This document shows positions 1-7,324 of a stretch of 14,888 nucleotides of DNA, piece after piece. Source of the stretch: Rhodospirillaceae bacterium. GTDB taxonomy: Bacteria > Pseudomonadota > Alphaproteobacteria > Rhodospirillales > Magnetospirillaceae. The position numbers were made by a program, and so were the translations under genes. The stretch covers positions 1-14,888 of the forward strand of contig JASLCK010000167.1 in assembly GCA_030151865.1 (NCBI GenBank), given 5' to 3'. Within the stretch, counting starts at the first letter, position 1. Every line of letters begins with the position of its first letter. Below the pieces are notes generated by a model. The model had not been told where the DNA came from and made no database searches. It was given only the letters and a program-made list of their open reading frames with translations.

Positions 1-46
1 TTGAGCCTAGCTGGCGCCGGAGGCGCCGCCGCCAGAGGCATTAACG

Positions 47-78
47 AGAGCTGTTTCCGTTTGAACGGAAACAGCTCT
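47..78 (-). terminator. Perfect 15-bp stem-loop overlapping the end of the response regulator gene (possible terminator without U tract)
   Basis: AGAGCTGTTTCCGTT at 47-61 is exactly complementary to 64-78, with only two bases between the arms; in RNA a loop of four or more bases would form. The upper arm overlaps the regulator's stop codon at 77-79. Neither strand has a T run after the stem, so this is not a classic Rho-independent terminator. It may protect the 3' end of the kinase-regulator mRNA, stop transcription weakly, or bind a protein. A second, GC-rich hairpin (CTGGCG at 11-16 with CGCCAG at 30-35) lies just beyond it. I see no assignable gene in 1-46. Confidence 0.45.
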
Positions 79-538
79 AGAGACGGTGCGGCAGATCGCT
101 GGGGGGGCGGCGCACCACCGAGAACCAATATTCCTGAATGCCATGAATGGCGCGGAACAACTGTTCCATATCCACCGGCTTGGTGACGAAGCCATGCGCG
201 CCCAGATCGTAAGATGACACGATATCGCGTTCGATATCGGATGTGGTCAACACAACGACGGGAATCCGCGCCAGGATGGGATCGGCCTTCATGGCCTGCA
301 AGACTTCGCGCCCGTTCATCTGCGGCATATTAAGGTCCAGCAGCACCAGATCAGGGGTCGGAGCTTCGCCGTGATTGCCTTGCTTGCGCATGACCGCCAT
401 GGCCTCCAGGCCATTGCCCGCCGTAGTGACGTTGCATAGAAAGCGGCCTTCCGCCAGGGCCAGTTTGGTCAAGCGGATGTCGCCCGGTTCGTCATCGACC
501 AGCAAAATCTGAAACGGGGCGGCGTTGGTGCCGACCAT
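77..538 (-). CDS. Single-domain response regulator, Rcp1-like (CheY-type receiver)
   Basis: This 153-residue protein is a receiver domain with no DNA-binding or enzymatic output. The acidic pocket is D15-D16 (LLVDDE), the phospho-acceptor is D68 (LLDLNMP), and the switch residues are T98 and K120 (VTKP). The C-terminal EYWFSVV resembles the tail of Rcp1-type regulators, which partner phytochrome-like LQEP kinases. It therefore probably takes phosphate from the kinase encoded just upstream and passes the signal on by protein contact. The ATG start at 538 is 4 bp after the kinase stop. A strong AAGGAG ribosome-binding site overlaps that stop, 7 bases before the ATG, so the two genes are almost certainly cotranscribed and translationally coupled. 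A perfect hairpin follows the gene. The family call is firm; the signal is unknown. Confidence 0.93.
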   Translation of the reverse strand: MVGTNAAPFQILLVDDEPGDIRLTKLALAEGRFLCNVTTAGNGLEAMAVMRKQGNHGEAPTPDLVLLDLNMPQMNGREVLQAMKADPILARIPVVVLTTSDIERDIVSSYDLGAHGFVTKPVDMEQLFRAIHGIQEYWFSVVRRPPSDLPHRL

Positions 539-542
539 GGCG

Positions 543-2270
543 CTACTCCTTACTGACCGGCAGGGAGAAACAAAGCGATGCTCCCCCGGTTTTCACATTT
601 TCGACCCAGATAGCCCCTTTGGCCGCCTCGACGATTTTACGCGCGATGGCCAACCCGATGCCGGTTCCACCCCCCATGGCCCCCGAAGACTTGGCCCTGC
701 TGGCCAATCGTTCAAAAACGCTGAACACCCGATCATGGAATTCAGCGGGAATGCCATAACCGTTGTCCGTTACCACGATCACCGCCATGGCGCCTTCGAA
801 GCGGGTGGTAACCCGGATTTCCAAGGCAACGTCAGGACGGCGGTTCTCAATAGCATTGCGCAACAGAACCACAAACAGTTCTGTCAGACGGGGCGCAGGA
901 ATACAAGGGTATGGCAGCGGATCAAAGCGGATGTCTGCCGCGCTTTGCACGATCAGGGTGTCCAGCTTGTCCATGGCGGTGGACAAACATTGTTCAGCCG
1001 AGCAGGGCGCGGGTGTTTCGTCGGTTTCCTGAACCGACAGATAAAGCTGGGCGTCGCGCAGCAGGGCTTTCAGGCGCATCGCCCCTTCCAGCACATAATC
1101 GATGGCTTCCTGGGCATCGCCCGCCAGAGGCTTGGGCAACAGCTTTTCCAGGCGCTGGGCAAAGGCATATTGCAGCCGTACCGGTTCTTGCAGGTGGTGG
1201 GCCAGAACTTCGGTAAAGCGTTCCAGATCTTGCTTGGCTGATTCCAGTTTGCGATTGGCCGCCACCTGGGCGCGGCTGGCGTTGGTCAGCAACAAGGCGG
1301 CGATGGCCGAAATCGCCGTAAACAACACCATGGCCAGACCGATCTTGATGGCGTCCGACCACCAGCCCGCCAGACAATCAGCAACCGACAGCCCCACCCA
1401 CAGGGTCAGGGGATAATTGCCAACCCGGCGATAGGTGAAAATACGTTGAACCTTGTCGATGCCGGCAGGCGCTTCATAGCTGCCGCCAACCGGGTTGGAC
1501 TTCCAGCGCTCGATAATGTCGGGCGACATGTTGGTAACGCCGATGGTGCTTTTGCCTTCCACGTCTTCAGGATAGCGGGCCAGATTGACAAAGCCCTCGC
1601 CACGCAGCGACACCATGCCGTTTTTGCCCAAATCCAGGGTGCTGAACAACTGGGTCAAGCGGCTGATGGGCAGGGGGGCGTAAACGATCCCGGCAAAGCT
1701 GCCATTGGCATTAGTCAGGCGGCGGGCAAACACCACCAGCCACTGATTGGTGATGCGCCCCAGCAACGGTTTGGAAATAATCAGCCCGGCGGCAGGATCG
1801 TCGCGGCTGGCCAGAAAATAATCGCGGTCCGACGCGGTGAATTTACTGCCCGTTTCGATGTCGGGGCCGTAAATCGTGATCCCGTCCTTGTCGGTAACCC
1901 GCAAGCTTTCCAGGATCGGCAGCCGTTGACGGTGAACCGCCAAAAAGCTGGTCATGCTGTGCGAATCAACACGACCCGTCGCCATCTGCCGGGAAAACTC
2001 GTCACTGACATCCAACAGGCTTTGATCAATCAACGAGATTTGGCCGCGGATATTTTCCACCAGCAACGCCGACAGGTTCTGACTGTTGATCAGACCCCGG
2101 TCATAAAGGTTGTCCCAAGAATTCTTAAGGGCCAGACCGCCCAGAAGATAGGCCAGCAAGTTAAGCAGCACGACCGTCACCACCGGCAGACGCAACGTGG
2201 TCTTTCCGGTCTGGGCAATCAGGGCATCCGGGGATGCGCCTTTGCGGTGGTCGGCCTTTTTGTCTGTCAC
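543..2270 (-). CDS. Membrane sensor histidine kinase with periplasmic Cache domain, LQEP-type H-box
   Basis: A 575-residue kinase read from GTG at 2270. I chose this start because AGAAGGA lies 9 bases upstream; an in-frame TTG at 2321 has no ribosome-binding site. A membrane segment at about 28-48 is followed by a Cache-type periplasmic sensor (about 50-300, with the DRDYF and GRITNQW patterns seen in double-Cache domains), then a second membrane segment at about 308-328. A coiled linker leads to the dimerisation helix with H358 in AHHLQEPVR. The ATPase domain has an N-box (LLRNAIEN), G1 (DNGYGIP, D502) and G2 (GGGTGIGLA). It should autophosphorylate on H358 in response to a small periplasmic ligand and pass phosphate to the receiver encoded 4 bp downstream. 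One oddity: the residue after the phospho-His is His, where LQEP kinases usually have Asp. Confidence 0.9.
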   Translation of the reverse strand: MTDKKADHRKGASPDALIAQTGKTTLRLPVVTVVLLNLLAYLLGGLALKNSWDNLYDRGLINSQNLSALLVENIRGQISLIDQSLLDVSDEFSRQMATGRVDSHSMTSFLAVHRQRLPILESLRVTDKDGITIYGPDIETGSKFTASDRDYFLASRDDPAAGLIISKPLLGRITNQWLVVFARRLTNANGSFAGIVYAPLPISRLTQLFSTLDLGKNGMVSLRGEGFVNLARYPEDVEGKSTIGVTNMSPDIIERWKSNPVGGSYEAPAGIDKVQRIFTYRRVGNYPLTLWVGLSVADCLAGWWSDAIKIGLAMVLFTAISAIAALLLTNASRAQVAANRKLESAKQDLERFTEVLAHHLQEPVRLQYAFAQRLEKLLPKPLAGDAQEAIDYVLEGAMRLKALLRDAQLYLSVQETDETPAPCSAEQCLSTAMDKLDTLIVQSAADIRFDPLPYPCIPAPRLTELFVVLLRNAIENRRPDVALEIRVTTRFEGAMAVIVVTDNGYGIPAEFHDRVFSVFERLASRAKSSGAMGGGTGIGLAIARKIVEAAKGAIWVENVKTGGASLCFSLPVSKE

Positions 2271-2287
2271 TGTCCTTCGTCCTTCTG

Positions 2288-2307
2288 GTGGCGGAACTAC
2301 TCGCCAC
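2288..2307 (-). other. Short hairpin just upstream of the kinase ribosome-binding site
   Basis: GTGGCG at 2288-2293 pairs with CGCCAC at 2302-2307 across an 8-base loop. In the mRNA it lies immediately before the AGAAGGA ribosome-binding site of the kinase. It could affect translation, but such a short stem may be chance in GC-rich DNA. Its place, together with the missing ribosome-binding site further up, supports starting the kinase at 2270 rather than 2321. Confidence 0.25.
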
Positions 2308-2382
2308 AGGACCGATTTCAAGGCTTGGGATTGATAACCCGGCGGTGATTGAACCTTACCGCGCGGGGTTTAGATACCCTTT

Positions 2383-2412
2383 TTTATCATCGGGGAACAT
2401 AACAATTGTCAC
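2383..2412 (-). promoter_or_regulatory. Candidate sigma-70 promoter for the kinase-regulator operon
   Basis: On the minus strand GTGACA (2407-2412, 5 of 6 match to -35) is followed after 18 bases by GATAAA (2383-2388, 4 of 6 match to -10). The region is AT-rich against a GC-rich background. It would start transcription near 2376 and leave a leader of about 105 bases before the kinase GTG. The upstream Gate-domain gene ends at 2432 with no clear terminator, so read-through from it is also possible. Confidence 0.35.
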
Positions 2413-2431
2413 AAAAAAGATGGGTGTAAGA

Positions 2432-3376
2432 TTACGTCAGAAAACTGTGCAAGAGGGTGCGCACCAGAATGCCGACGCAGGCTCCGGCCGCAGCGGGTTT
2501 CCAGACGGCGGCGACCCGGCGTCCCGCCGAAGCCAGAACGGCAACGCCAGGAATATCCAGAGGATGGATCAGAAAACCAGCCCCCGCATTCAGCAATTGG
2601 GCGGGCATGTTGCCCTTGCGGACCATTTCATCGACGACGCCCATCATGGCTGTGCCGCCTGCCAGATATTTGGTCAGGGTCGGCAGAATAATCGCCGGAT
2701 CGATGCCTGCCATGACCAGACCTGGGGCGATCCAGGCGGTTAAAGCGGCAATGGCGCCAAACTGGCGCAGGGCGGTCACCACCACCAGCGATAAAACCAG
2801 CATGGGGATGGAGCCCACGGCGATTTTAAAGGCTTCGGCTCCGGCATGATTGATGACGTCCAAAACGCCTTTGGCGCTTTCCGCCACCGGATGGCGCAGG
2901 GTTTCGTCGGTCAGTTTTTCCGATGCATCCAAAGACCGGCCAAAGCCGTGATAACAGACCGCCGCCGCAACCAGCCCGCCCACCACCGACCAAGCCAGAA
3001 CCCATCCCAGATGCAGTCCCATGGACGCCATGGGAAACGTGGCATTGGCCTGTGCCATGGCCAGCACCATGGCGAACACGGCGGCCAGATGGCGGTCCGA
3101 CGCGCCGCGTTGTTCCATCATGGCCAAAGTCGCGACGGGGGCGGCAAAGCTGACTAGATTGACCTGCAAGGCGGCGAACACCCCCAGCCCGGTCAGGCCG
3201 AACGGGCGCAGCGCCGGGGCGATGCGGACGACCAGCCAATCCAGGATGCCCCTGGCTTCCAGCAGGCGCATCAAGGTCAGCATGACCACCATCACCGGCA
3301 GCAGGACAAACAGGGAAAGTTCGATCGCTGAACGTCCGGCGGGTAAGACGATGTCATTGAGGATGTTCATTCTCAT
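2432..3376 (-). CDS. Nucleoside-recognition (Gate) domain integral membrane protein
   Basis: A hydrophobic protein of about 314 residues with roughly eight membrane segments arranged as two similar halves, each resembling the Gate (nucleoside recognition) domain of the SpmA/SpmB and FeoB/CNT families. Typical pieces are the first-half stretch around NLVSFAAPVATLAMME and the second-half PTLTKYLAGGTAMMG. Related stand-alone proteins are annotated as nucleoside-recognition proteins; their substrate is not established, and transport of a small solute is the usual guess. The start is uncertain. GTG 3379, ATG 3376 and ATG 3370 are all close together, and none has a good ribosome-binding site; I took the first ATG. 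It is transcribed divergently from the CBS gene. Its link to the downstream kinase operon is open. Confidence 0.78.
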   Translation of the reverse strand: MRMNILNDIVLPAGRSAIELSLFVLLPVMVVMLTLMRLLEARGILDWLVVRIAPALRPFGLTGLGVFAALQVNLVSFAAPVATLAMMEQRGASDRHLAAVFAMVLAMAQANATFPMASMGLHLGWVLAWSVVGGLVAAAVCYHGFGRSLDASEKLTDETLRHPVAESAKGVLDVINHAGAEAFKIAVGSIPMLVLSLVVVTALRQFGAIAALTAWIAPGLVMAGIDPAIILPTLTKYLAGGTAMMGVVDEMVRKGNMPAQLLNAGAGFLIHPLDIPGVAVLASAGRRVAAVWKPAAAGACVGILVRTLLHSFLT

Positions 3377-3424
3377 CACTAAGTCTTGGAAGACACCGGT
3401 TCAGCTTACCCGAGTTGGGCAGGA

Positions 3425-3457
3425 GGTTTTACAACACTTTATCTGGGGTTTTACGAC
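3425..3457. repeat. Two 11-bp direct repeats spaced 22 bp apart in a divergent promoter region
   Basis: GGTTTTACAAC at 3425-3435 and GGTTTTACGAC at 3447-3457 differ at one base and start 22 bp apart, i.e. two helical turns. They lie in the 186-bp region between the divergent Gate-protein and CBS genes, a layout typical of tandem sites for a regulator. No consensus known to me matches. They may be operator half-sites or a chance repeat. Confidence 0.3.
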
Positions 3458-3562
3458 CTGATGGCAGTTGTTTTTCAATTCTGGCTTGCTCAAACTTGGA
3501 TACAAGCCGGACGCGAGGAAAACACCGGATAGAAACAGAAAACAACAACCAAGGGGGCCGAC

Positions 3563-3994
3563 ATGTCTGTTGACGCCATTTTGAAGACCAAGGGCAGCAA
3601 CGTTTTCACCATCCGCCCGGAACACAGCGTCGCCGACGCTTCGACCCTGCTGGCCGCCAAGAAGGTCGGTGTGGCGGTGGTGTGCGACAGCAAGGGCACG
3701 GTGCTGGGCGTTCTGTCGGAACGCGATATCGTCAAGGCGCTGTCCACGTATGGCAAGGGCACGCTGGATTTGGCGGTGCGCAATATCATGAGCAGCCCGG
3801 CAGTGACCTGTGCCCTGGCTGATAATGCCAAGAAAATTCTGGAAATCATGACCGAGCGGCGGATCCGTCATTTACCGGTGGTGGAAAACGGCGAATTGCT
3901 GGGCATTGTGTCGATTGGCGACGCGGTCAACTTCCGTCTGAAGGAGGCCCAGGCCGAAGTCGGTGTGCTGCGCGACTATGCGGTGACCCGCTGA
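3563..3994 (+). CDS. Stand-alone two-CBS-domain protein
   Basis: A 143-residue cytoplasmic protein made of two CBS motifs forming one Bateman module: residues about 14-70 (TIRPEHSVADASTLL ... GVLSERDIVKAL) and about 76-135 (MSSPAVTCALADNAKKIL ... RIRHLPVVENGELLGIVSIGD). Such modules bind adenine nucleotides (AMP, ATP, SAM or NAD-related ligands). Small two-CBS proteins of this length are common in alphaproteobacteria, usually without a known partner. The ATG at 3563 has an AAGGGGG ribosome-binding site 5 bases upstream. No enzyme or transporter domain is fused to it. A strong hairpin terminator follows the stop codon. The domain call is firm; the regulatory target cannot be read from the sequence. 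Confidence 0.93.
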   Translation: MSVDAILKTKGSNVFTIRPEHSVADASTLLAAKKVGVAVVCDSKGTVLGVLSERDIVKALSTYGKGTLDLAVRNIMSSPAVTCALADNAKKILEIMTERRIRHLPVVENGELLGIVSIGDAVNFRLKEAQAEVGVLRDYAVTR

Positions 3995-4004
3995 TGTGGT
4001 GAAA

Positions 4005-4040
4005 CAAAAACGCCGGATGGGTCCCATCCGGCGTTTTTTC
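4005..4040. terminator. Bidirectional Rho-independent terminator between convergent genes
   Basis: CGCCGGATGG (4011-4020) and its exact complement (4024-4033) enclose a 3-base loop. The stem is flanked by AAAAA on the left and TTTTTT on the right, so it has a U tract when read on either strand. It lies 11 bp after the CBS stop codon and 23 bp beyond the end of the convergent minus-strand gene, and should terminate both. Confidence 0.92.
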
Positions 4041-4062
4041 ATGTTCGCAAACCGGTCTGGCT

Positions 4063-4923
4063 TCAGGCGACCTTGGCCAGCAACTGGCCGACGCCGACGG
4101 CGATCAGGACCGGACCTTGCAGGCGGTGCAGGGCCGGTTCACCCGACAGGCGGCGCAACATGGATTCGACCAGGGTGCGCATGTCGTCGGCGCGGTTTTT
4201 CCAGTTGGCCGCTTCATCAGCCGCCTTATGGGGCGTGGCCAGATACGCCTTCATCAAGGCGACATCGCCGGCGGCCTGCCGGGCATTGCTGCTGAGCAGG
4301 CGCGACAAGGCGCTGCCGGTGGCGCCGGAACGTTCCGACACATCGATGATCTGTTGGGCCAGCGCCCCCAATCCAACGCTGTCGGCGCGCGCGCGCATCA
4401 CCGCCAGCGAAGCATCCGGGGTCTTGCCGACGATTTCCGCCTGCAAGGCAAAGGCCGGGGCGACCTTCAGGTGGGCGGGCTTGCCGTCGAAGGTCATGAA
4501 GATGATGTCCATGCCGCCGGTTTCGTGATCGACGTCAAAGCGGAAAATACCGCTGCGGGCAATCTCGGCATCGGACAGGCTGGCCTTGGTGACGGCGGCC
4601 TCATAACGGCGACCACCCGAAAAGACATTGCCGTTGCGGGTGAATTCCACCCCGACATCCTGACCGGACAAGGCGTCGGTCAGCAGAAACTTGATGACCT
4701 TGGCGTTGAATTCCGCCAGACGCGCCGTTTCCGGTCGCAAATCCGGGGCATTCAGGCCAAAGCCGCGGATGGCCTGATGCATCAGGTCGGCGCGGAACGC
4801 AAACAGCGGCCCCAAGGCGGCGGCGGCATCCTTGGCGTCGGCGGTGGTCGGATCGGCTGCCCAGGCGGCATCGACCCGATCCCAGGCGTCATCATAGGCT
4901 TTGTTGTTTACGACGGTGATCAT
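4063..4923 (-). CDS. Hypothetical protein of unknown function downstream of the globin chemoreceptor
   Basis: I do not recognise this family. Read from the ATG at 4923 it is a 286-residue soluble protein with no signal peptide or membrane segment; GGGAG lies about 11 bases upstream. An ATG at 4974 would add 17 residues unlike the rest. The N-terminal half is mainly helical by appearance (DDAWDRVDAAWAADP, LFAFRADLMHQAIRGFGL). A central part is likely beta-rich (about 107-170, FDVDHETGGMDIIFMTFDG), and the C-terminal third is again helical. It lacks known catalytic motifs. It follows the chemoreceptor gene in the same direction after about 100 bp, so it may be cotranscribed or have its own promoter. 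Codon use matches its neighbours and it ends at a strong terminator, so it is very likely a real gene. Confidence 0.75.
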   Translation of the reverse strand: MITVVNNKAYDDAWDRVDAAWAADPTTADAKDAAAALGPLFAFRADLMHQAIRGFGLNAPDLRPETARLAEFNAKVIKFLLTDALSGQDVGVEFTRNGNVFSGGRRYEAAVTKASLSDAEIARSGIFRFDVDHETGGMDIIFMTFDGKPAHLKVAPAFALQAEIVGKTPDASLAVMRARADSVGLGALAQQIIDVSERSGATGSALSRLLSSNARQAAGDVALMKAYLATPHKAADEAANWKNRADDMRTLVESMLRRLSGEPALHRLQGPVLIAVGVGQLLAKVA

Positions 4924-5025
4924 CTTACTGGCGGCTCCCAGCCCGGGGCGACTTAGATGGCCGCACCATACCATTTCTTTTCGATTGTCACACGTCGGAC
5001 ATTACATCTGAGCGTTCGGCACCTC

Positions 5026-7185
5026 TTACCGTTCGGCTTTGGGCCAAATCGCCAGACGGACATTGCCCCAGAAATCGCCGCCTACTTTCAAGGGGACGTT
5101 GAACTCCTTCAGCATCACCGTTTCGGTGTCGTTCATCTTGCGGGCATAGGTCTGGATATAGCCGGGCAGGCGGTTGCGGGCCGCCAGAATACCGGTGCGG
5201 TCGTCAAAGATGCGCCGGTTACGGCAGTTGGCGGCGTTCCAGGCGGCATCATTGGAGCGCTGGGGATGGGAATATTTGCGGTTATGGGTAGCGATAAAGC
5301 CGTTGCGGTCCACCGCCAGACAAAAGACCACACGGGTATCTTTTTCCAGGATCGGTTCGGTCAGGGGCGGCAACACCCGATCGGTAAAATCGCAATGCCC
5401 ACACAGAAACTGCTGGGGGTTGGTGCCCTCCATCGGGCGGTACAGGCTGTCGAACAAAGCATCGCGGCTGATGGTGCGGTCACGCAGTCCGCGCTCGAAC
5501 GCTTCCTCGATGCGTCGGGCAATGTCGCCGGCCACATTCAGATAATGCTGATCTTCCTGGGCCGAGGCTTGCAGCACGCCGTCGATCCGCCGCAACACGT
5601 CGGGGGCGGCGTTGTAGAATTGCACATGGGTGCCCAATCCGGTGATCGCCGTAATTTTGGCGGGTAACGCACCAATGTCTTGAATCTCCACTTGGCCGTT
5701 TTGTCCGGTGGCGGAGGAAGGCGGGATGGCGGACAGCAAAACCGTGTCGGGGGACATGTCGATGGTATAGCCGTCATAACGGCTGTTGCCGACCGTCAGG
5801 ACGCAGCGCAGTGCCACCGGGCGACGGTTTTGTTCGGCGTTGGGCCGCGTAGTGTCCAAAACCAGCTTCAGCCGTTGTTTCAGATCGTCAACCCCATGGC
5901 TGACCACGCTGCACAACTGGTGCACCTTATGGGCGGTGTCGCCGGTGCGTTCGGCTTCCTGCAAAACCTGTTCGGCGTTTTCCGCCACCGTGCGGCTGTG
6001 CCCTGCCGCTTGTTGAGCATTGCGCATGATTTCGGCGGTGGCGGCCATCTGTTGATCGGTGGCGGCGGCCACATGGGTGGCGATGGAACTGATGTCGCTG
6101 ATGGTATTGGACGCGGTCCCCACCAGAGAGATGGATTGCTGGGTGGCTCCGCCAATCTGCACCGCCTGGGCGCTGATGCCCGCGATGCCGTCTTCGGTCT
6201 GACGGGCCAGATCCTTGACCTCGTTGGCGACGATGGCAAATCCGCGTCCCAATTCCCCAGCCCGCGCCGCTTCGATGGTGGCGTTCAGCGCCAACATGCG
6301 GGTCTGCCCGGAAATTCCCCGGATCAAGCGGACAACATCGTCGATATGCTGGGCGGCGGTGTCCAGGCTGCCGACGGTTTGGCTGGTATGGCTCATCTGA
6401 CCGCGGGCTTTATCCACCAGATCGGCGGCTTGCTGCACCTGGGTGGCAATTTCCCGACTGGCGGCTTCCAATTCGGCGGTAGCGGTGGCGACGGTTTCCA
6501 TATTGGCGCTGGTGGTGCGGATGGCCTGACTGACGTTTTCCGCCGATCCGTTCAGATTGGCGGCAATCACGTCCAGGCGGCTGGCGCGGTCGGACAGGCA
6601 CTCGGCCTGGGCCGAGATTTCACCGACGCTCATTTCCACTTCCCGTTCCAGGGCTTCGGCCAGGGCGCGCATTTCGGTTTCCAGGCTGTTGCCGGAGCTT
6701 TGATCGAAATAGGCCGTCAGCGACAGGTCGATATCCAGCATGACCGCCTTCAGCACGGCGTCGATTTTGGCCTTTGCCTGATCCTTGGACGACACGTCGA
6801 TCAAATGGCCGATCAGCTTGGACAGCATCAGGGCATAGCCGCCCAGATACCATTGGGGTTTCAAGCCAATGTTGTGATGAGTGTCGCCAACCTGCCGGGC
6901 ACGGGCCTGATAAGCCGCGTCGAATTGGCCGGATAACAAGGTGCGCCAATGCCGGTCCTGGCTGGACGCCAGATCCTTAATCCGGTCTGGCCCGCCAATC
7001 AGAGCCGCAGGCTCGGGCCAGCGGCCAAGATGGGCGTAAAAATCCTGACTGAATTGGGGAAGCCTTGGGCCAAGATCCGTCCCCGCTCTGGCCAATGCGG
7101 CGCGGGCGGTGGCGTCAAGTCCCAGAAAATCCAACCGGCTTTGCAAGGTGCCGGTATCGGCGAACGGAGCACTGGTGTGGGTCAT
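5026..7185 (-). CDS. Soluble methyl-accepting chemoreceptor with protoglobin (haem) sensor, MCP domain, PilZ-like segment and C-terminal module
   Basis: A 719-residue cytoplasmic chemoreceptor with no membrane segments. The ATG at 7185 has GAGGA 6 bases upstream; an ATG at 7296 in the same frame is poorly supported. Residues about 12-160 form a globin-coupled-sensor domain. THHNIGLKPQWYLGGY matches the proximal-helix signature, making H103 the likely haem ligand, so it probably senses O2 (HemAT-like aerotaxis). Residues about 165-445 are the MCP coiled coil; its tip at about 290-330 (LALNATIEAARAGELGRGFA) should contact CheA/CheW. Residues about 452-545 resemble PilZ (NRRPVALR, then DMSPDT), but neither c-di-GMP-binding motif is canonical. 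Residues about 550-719, including THNRKYSHPQ and WNAANCRNRRIF, look like a conserved extra sensory module found at the end of some alphaproteobacterial MCPs. Family certain; binding roles inferred. Confidence 0.93.
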   Translation of the reverse strand: MTHTSAPFADTGTLQSRLDFLGLDATARAALARAGTDLGPRLPQFSQDFYAHLGRWPEPAALIGGPDRIKDLASSQDRHWRTLLSGQFDAAYQARARQVGDTHHNIGLKPQWYLGGYALMLSKLIGHLIDVSSKDQAKAKIDAVLKAVMLDIDLSLTAYFDQSSGNSLETEMRALAEALEREVEMSVGEISAQAECLSDRASRLDVIAANLNGSAENVSQAIRTTSANMETVATATAELEAASREIATQVQQAADLVDKARGQMSHTSQTVGSLDTAAQHIDDVVRLIRGISGQTRMLALNATIEAARAGELGRGFAIVANEVKDLARQTEDGIAGISAQAVQIGGATQQSISLVGTASNTISDISSIATHVAAATDQQMAATAEIMRNAQQAAGHSRTVAENAEQVLQEAERTGDTAHKVHQLCSVVSHGVDDLKQRLKLVLDTTRPNAEQNRRPVALRCVLTVGNSRYDGYTIDMSPDTVLLSAIPPSSATGQNGQVEIQDIGALPAKITAITGLGTHVQFYNAAPDVLRRIDGVLQASAQEDQHYLNVAGDIARRIEEAFERGLRDRTISRDALFDSLYRPMEGTNPQQFLCGHCDFTDRVLPPLTEPILEKDTRVVFCLAVDRNGFIATHNRKYSHPQRSNDAAWNAANCRNRRIFDDRTGILAARNRLPGYIQTYARKMNDTETVMLKEFNVPLKVGGDFWGNVRLAIWPKAER

Positions 7186-7246
7186 CGGCTTCCTCACCTG
7201 ATTGTCAGGTTTTTGTTTTGTCTGCGGGGCAATCCTTAAATATGTA

Positions 7247-7262
7247 AGCAAAATGCGCGCCA
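7247..7262 (-). promoter_or_regulatory. Candidate sigma-54 (RpoN) -24/-12 promoter for the chemoreceptor
   Basis: Read on the minus strand from 7262 to 7247 the sequence is TGGCGCG, four bases, then TTGCT. The sigma-54 consensus is TGGCACG-N4-TTGCW, so there is one mismatch, and the diagnostic GG-N10-GC spacing is exact. Transcription would start near 7236, about 50 bases before the chemoreceptor ATG. No convincing sigma-70 promoter is visible in this gap. A perfect inverted repeat lies about 100 bp further upstream. Confidence 0.6.
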
Positions 7263-7324
7263 TGCTTGGGCGGCAAATACCGGCCTTTTTTGGCAAATTG
7301 CAACGTTATGGCGGTGATTGTGAG

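Noticed and set aside
2321..2321. TTG at 2321 as the kinase start
   Set aside because: It has no ribosome-binding site and adds a proline-rich, family-atypical N-terminus. GTG at 2270 has a good one.
1446..2348. 300-codon plus-strand open frame opposite the histidine kinase
   Set aside because: The minus strand encodes an obvious kinase. The plus frame has shadow-type composition and no motif.
4117..4956. 279-codon plus-strand frame opposite the unknown minus-strand gene
   Set aside because: The minus frame has balanced composition, a ribosome-binding site and ends neatly at a terminator. The plus frame is Gly/Gln/His-rich and crosses nearly the whole gene as a shadow.
4924..5025. Promoter for the unknown gene (GTGACA ... 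TATGGT)
   Set aside because: The spacing of the two boxes is only 15 bp and the match is weak. I could not separate it from background.
5680..6936. 418-codon plus-strand open frame opposite the chemoreceptor
   Set aside because: It is antisense to a gene with clear protoglobin and MCP motifs, is rich in Gly/His/Gln as expected from a GC-rich shadow frame, and has no recognisable domain.
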